DNA of 8,749 nt. Source: an uncultured Mollicutes bacterium (lineage in GTDB: Bacteria; Bacillota_I; Bacilli_A; RFN20; CAG-288). The stretch lies in NCBI GenBank assembly GCA_900549915.1, contig URQF01000055.1:1-8749 (forward strand), in the 5' to 3' direction. The translations under genes were made by a program, and so were the position numbers. Of the stretch, positions 6,661 to 8,749 are shown piece after piece (the first letter of the stretch is position 1; each line of letters opens with the position of its first letter). The notes beneath the pieces were generated by a model that worked only from the letters and a program-made list of their open reading frames with translations, did not search any database and was not told where the DNA came from.

Positions 6661-6730
6661 AAATTTGACGATTTATATTTCGGGACTTATCCTTCGTAGA
6701 AGGATGGGTCCTTTTTTCTATGTCAAATTT
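6661..6730. repeat. 9-bp inverted repeat enclosing the upstream terminator
   Basis: AAATTTGAC (6661-6669) and GTCAAATTT (6722-6730) are perfect reverse complements that bracket the hairpin at 6683-6711. They could extend the hairpin into a larger structure, bind a dimeric protein, or mark the IS left end. Nothing in the sequence decides between these. Confidence 0.55.
6683..6717 (+). terminator. Strong intrinsic terminator upstream of the transposase
   Basis: The 12-bp stem 6683-6694 with 6700-6711 (GGACTTATCCTT against AAGGATGGGTCC, two U-G wobbles) has a 5-base loop CGTAG and is followed by TTTTTT (6712-6717). It terminates plus-strand transcription heading into the transposase. No plus-strand gene precedes it in the window, so its likely role is to shield the transposase from read-through from flanking host promoters, a known feature of some IS ends. 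Confidence 0.8.
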
Positions 6731-6741
6731 AAAATATTTTC

Positions 6742-6787
6742 GTAGTATTTGTAGTATTTGTAGTATTTTGTAGTATTTTGTAGTATT
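6742..6787 (+). repeat. Five tandem GTAGTATT units in front of the transposase
   Basis: Units GTAGTATTT (6742, 6751), GTAGTATTTT (6760, 6770) and a last GTAGTATTG (6780) repeat with a 9-10 base period, close to one DNA helical turn. They fill the place of the -35 region of the transposase promoter. A related GTAGTAG lies in inverted orientation near the other IS end (reverse complement of about 123-130). Possible roles are transposase or repressor binding sites, or simple slippage-prone sequence. Confidence 0.85.
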
Positions 6788-6790
6788 GTG

Positions 6791-6799
6791 TGATATAAT
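6791..6799 (+). promoter_or_regulatory. Extended -10 promoter of the transposase
   Basis: TGATATAAT combines the TGn extension (6791-6793) with a perfect TATAAT (6794-6799). No good -35 box sits at normal spacing, where the GTAGTATTTT repeats lie, which fits an extended -10 promoter. Transcription would begin near 6806. The ribosome binding site GGAGG follows at 6811-6815, nine bases before the ATG at 6825. A protein bound to the repeats would be well placed to block or aid polymerase. Confidence 0.7.
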
Positions 6800-6824
6800 G
6801 GAGGGGAAACGGAGGTTGTATTGT

Positions 6825-8749
6825 ATGCCTGCCAGAAAAAACGGATTTTCCATCGTCAAGTCGAACAGCAGAGAGGATTCCCCTCTCTATGTCAAGATAA
6901 GTGTCAGAAACGAAAAAGGACATCCAACCTCAAAACTTATCGGGGCTATAGGAAGAAAGTCTTCGTTTTCATCTGATGAGGAAATAGAAAAAAAGGCTTC
7001 CGAAGTTTATGAAGCCTGGAAAAAAGCAAACAGCGGAAATACTGCGACTGTTGTTCTTGATAGTGAAAAGGATTCTGATTTTCCTACGGTCCATCTAGGC
7101 AGGATGTACATTGCAAAATATTTGCGAGAGCTAGGCATCATTGAAAAACTGGGAAACTTAAAAGGCGAAAAGAAAGCAAAATTTCGGTTTGATTTCGCTT
7201 CCATTGTCGAAACATTGATTGAATCACAGATTCTTTGTCCGGGAAGCAAAAGAAATGAATTCTATTCGGAAAAAGGCCTTGGTTTCAATAAAGGCATCGG
7301 CCTTCATGACATATATCGGACTCTTGATGTCCTTGCCGCGCATTCAGCAGAGATCAATGCTTATTCCTACAAGAAAATAAAAGAGCATGATAGAAAGAAC
7401 ACAAACGTCTACTACTATGACTGCACAAGCTTCTATTATACCCAAGGAAGCGAAGGAGAACTTCTAGGAACGAAGAAAGCAAAGGAAGGAATGGTTGCTC
7501 CGCTCGTTCAAATGGGTTTGTTGATCGATGAGTGGGGATATCTGATCGGAATGATCGTTTTTGACGGAAAAAGCAACGAACAACCTAGCCTAAAGCAACA
7601 AATAGAGCAGATTTCGCAGCATATCAGCATGTCCTCGATCATCGTATGCACTGATGCAGGACTATGTTCTTTTAAAAACAAAATGTTTCTTTCCAAAGAT
7701 GGCAGAGCGTATATCACTACTCAGCCAATGCTTGGAAAAGCAGTGCCGTCAATGGTCAGGGATTACGTTACTCTGGATTCGAATTTCAAGACTGCCGATG
7801 GAGCAGAAACGAAGATAGAAAAGCTTAAGGAAGAATACAGAAAAGCAATAGAATCGCAAAACGAAGCAGAGATAAAACGGCTAAAATCGATAACTGTATT
7901 CAAGGATGCCTGGTTTGAGCTCTCCGTCATGAAAAGAACAGCGAAAAAGGGAGAGGGAAAGAAGAGAAAAGAGTGGGTAGAGGAAGAAGCAAGTCTGACG
8001 GAAGATGACAATACAGAAAACAAAGACGATGTCCAATACGTTGTGACATACGAAAGAAAATGCGGCGGTCCCGATAATGAAGAACCGCAAAGAAAAAACA
8101 GGATCTATTCAAGACTCCTTGTCTCCTTTTCTTTGAAATATTGGTCATTCCAAATGGCTGAATTAATGCAAAAGAAAGAAAAAATAGAACGGCTTGCCAG
8201 AAGCAAAGCCAGACTCGATGGTCTGCCAAAAGAATTGCGTGGCTTAGCAAAGGTTGATAAAGCCACAAAAGAAGGAGAAGTTGCCGAAGTGCAGATTGTT
8301 TCTGTTGATGAAGAGGCGTTTAATGAAGCAGAACGTTTTGCAGGATACTATGTTCAGGCAACAAACCTCGGTGATCCGGCTCAAGAGCTCTACGTTACAT
8401 CAAGAATGAGATGGCAGATCGAATACTGTTTTAGAACGATGAAAACGAATATCGATGCAAGACCAATATATTTGACAAAAACCAATCATATAAAAGGACA
8501 CTTCACTATTGTCTTCCTCGCCTTACAGACACTGCGATACATGATGTATAGACTATATGCGGCAGAAGGAAACAAAGATGTGGTCCTTGGAAGAGCAAAG
8601 GAATCCATTGTGACTGTTGATAATGTAATGGAAGAATTAAGAAGCATGAAAGGAAGAATTCTGCCGACACAGGAAGGCAGAGATATAGTTCTTGGCGCAC
8701 AGAAGAACGAATTGAACATGCTGATGGCAAAAGCATTCGGCTTATCATT
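6825..8749 (+). CDS. DDE transposase, IS4 superfamily, IS1634-type (open at right edge)
   Basis: The frame is open from ATG 6825 to the edge with no stop and, joined to 22-88, totals 663 residues. The DDE catalytic triad is visible: D199 in YYYDCTSFYY, D277 in VCTDAGLCSF, and E533 in RWQIEYCFRTMK, where R-x3-E-x6-K matches the IS4-superfamily C-terminal signature (the usual preceding Tyr is displaced). RPIYLTKTNHIKGHF after it is typical of IS1634 relatives. About 256 residues separate D277 and E533. This inserted region is very rich in Lys and Glu at about 330-405 and probably helical. The N-terminal region (about 1-190) should bind DNA ends. No frameshift or stop is present, so the copy appears intact and potentially active. 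Expression is framed by an upstream terminator, an extended -10 promoter and a good GGAGG site. The group call rests on motifs I recognise, not on a search. Confidence 0.9.
   Translation, partial: MPARKNGFSIVKSNSREDSPLYVKISVRNEKGHPTSKLIGAIGRKSSFSSDEEIEKKASEVYEAWKKANSGNTATVVLDSEKDSDFPTVHLGRMYIAKYLRELGIIEKLGNLKGEKKAKFRFDFASIVETLIESQILCPGSKRNEFYSEKGLGFNKGIGLHDIYRTLDVLAAHSAEINAYSYKKIKEHDRKNTNVYYYDCTSFYYTQGSEGELLGTKKAKEGMVAPLVQMGLLIDEWGYLIGMIVFDGKSNEQPSLKQQIEQISQHISMSSIIVCTDAGLCSFKNKMFLSKDGRAYITTQPMLGKAVPSMVRDYVTLDSNFKTADGAETKIEKLKEEYRKAIESQNEAEIKRLKSITVFKDAWFELSVMKRTAKKGEGKKRKEWVEEEASLTEDDNTENKDDVQYVVTYERKCGGPDNEEPQRKNRIYSRLLVSFSLKYWSFQMAELMQKKEKIERLARSKARLDGLPKELRGLAKVDKATKEGEVAEVQIVSVDEEAFNEAERFAGYYVQATNLGDPAQELYVTSRMRWQIEYCFRTMKTNIDARPIYLTKTNHIKGHFTIVFLALQTLRYMMYRLYAAEGNKDVVLGRAKESIVTVDNVMEELRSMKGRILPTQEGRDIVLGAQKNELNMLMAKAFGLS
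8729..8749 (+). repeat. 21-bp terminal direct repeat, right copy
   Basis: Identical to 1-21 in all 21 positions and in the same orientation and reading frame of the transposase. It is the overlap at which the two window edges can be joined to give an intact transposase gene. Confidence 0.95.

Larger units (their letters stand above)
6683..8749 (+). mobile_element. IS1634-type insertion sequence, left part and most of the transposase (boundary approximate)
   Basis: This comprises the upstream terminator, tandem repeats, promoter and transposase ORF. Together with 22 to about 165 at the other edge, the element would be about 2.1-2.2 kb. The exact left end is not resolved: candidates are near the AAATTTGAC/GTCAAATTT repeats (6661-6730) or the first GTAGTA unit (6742). 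IS1634 and relatives are known for unusually long and variable target duplications, so the lack of a short visible duplication is not evidence against insertion. Confidence 0.7.

Noticed and set aside
6742..6787. GTAGTATT units as a CRISPR array
   Set aside because: Units of 9-10 bp without spacers are simple tandem repeats, and no cas genes are nearby.
7007..8748. Several minus-strand open frames opposite the transposase
   Set aside because: They are short, overlap one another, are rich in Phe/Ser/Leu as expected from the complement of a Lys/Glu-rich gene, and carry no motifs.
1..8749. A genuine small plasmid of 8.7 kb
   Set aside because: There is no replication initiator, origin-like iteron set tied to a rep gene, or mobilisation gene, and the cargo is chromosomal housekeeping genes in conserved order. 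Terminal identity is better explained by IS copies.

Overview
The window looks like chromosomal DNA of a low-to-moderate GC Firmicute. The evidence is the minus-strand order rbgA - rnhB - dprA - topA - xerC, a shortened form of the Bacillus-type cluster (ylqF-rnhB-sucCD-dprA-topA-trmFO-codV). TGA is used as a stop codon in xerC and in the HAD gene, so this is the standard bacterial code rather than the Mycoplasma code. An Erysipelotrichia-type bacterium is my best guess from the style of the proteins, but the sequence does not prove it.

Layout. Positions 1-88 hold the last codons of a plus-strand transposase, followed by a long-stem, probably bidirectional terminator (101-167). Positions 246-6585 hold six tightly packed minus-strand genes, transcribed right to left: rbgA (GTPase for 50S ribosome assembly), rnhB (RNase HII), dprA (ssDNA/RecA-loading protein), topA (topoisomerase I), xerC (tyrosine recombinase) and a HAD-superfamily hydrolase. 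Neighbouring start and stop codons overlap at rbgA/rnhB and xerC/HAD. topA has its own well-formed promoter, and an intrinsic terminator lies between topA and xerC. A -10 box lies just upstream of rbgA. From about 6660 to the right edge is a divergently oriented insertion sequence of IS4-superfamily/IS1634 type. It has an upstream hairpin terminator, a five-unit GTAGTATT tandem repeat, an extended -10 promoter and a long DDE transposase ORF that runs off the window.

The two edges belong together. The last 21 bases (8729-8749) are identical to the first 21 (1-21), both lie inside the transposase gene, and joining them restores one uninterrupted 663-codon reading frame ending at 88. The window is therefore either a contig closed on itself through an IS, with same-orientation copies flanking the housekeeping cluster, or less likely a real circle or tandem unit of IS plus cluster. 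The sequence alone cannot decide. A free plasmid carrying topA, rbgA and rnhB would be very unusual, so a chromosomal segment between two direct IS copies is the default reading.

Functionally the cluster is ordinary core biology: ribosome assembly, RNA-DNA hybrid removal, supercoiling control and chromosome or recombination processing. I found no convincing undescribed defence or other novel system. The points worth a second look are the closed-circle geometry, the repeat array and terminator in front of the transposase, a recent zinc-ribbon duplication in TopA, and several substituted motif residues (HAD DxN, RbgA SKAD, divergent DprA motifs).
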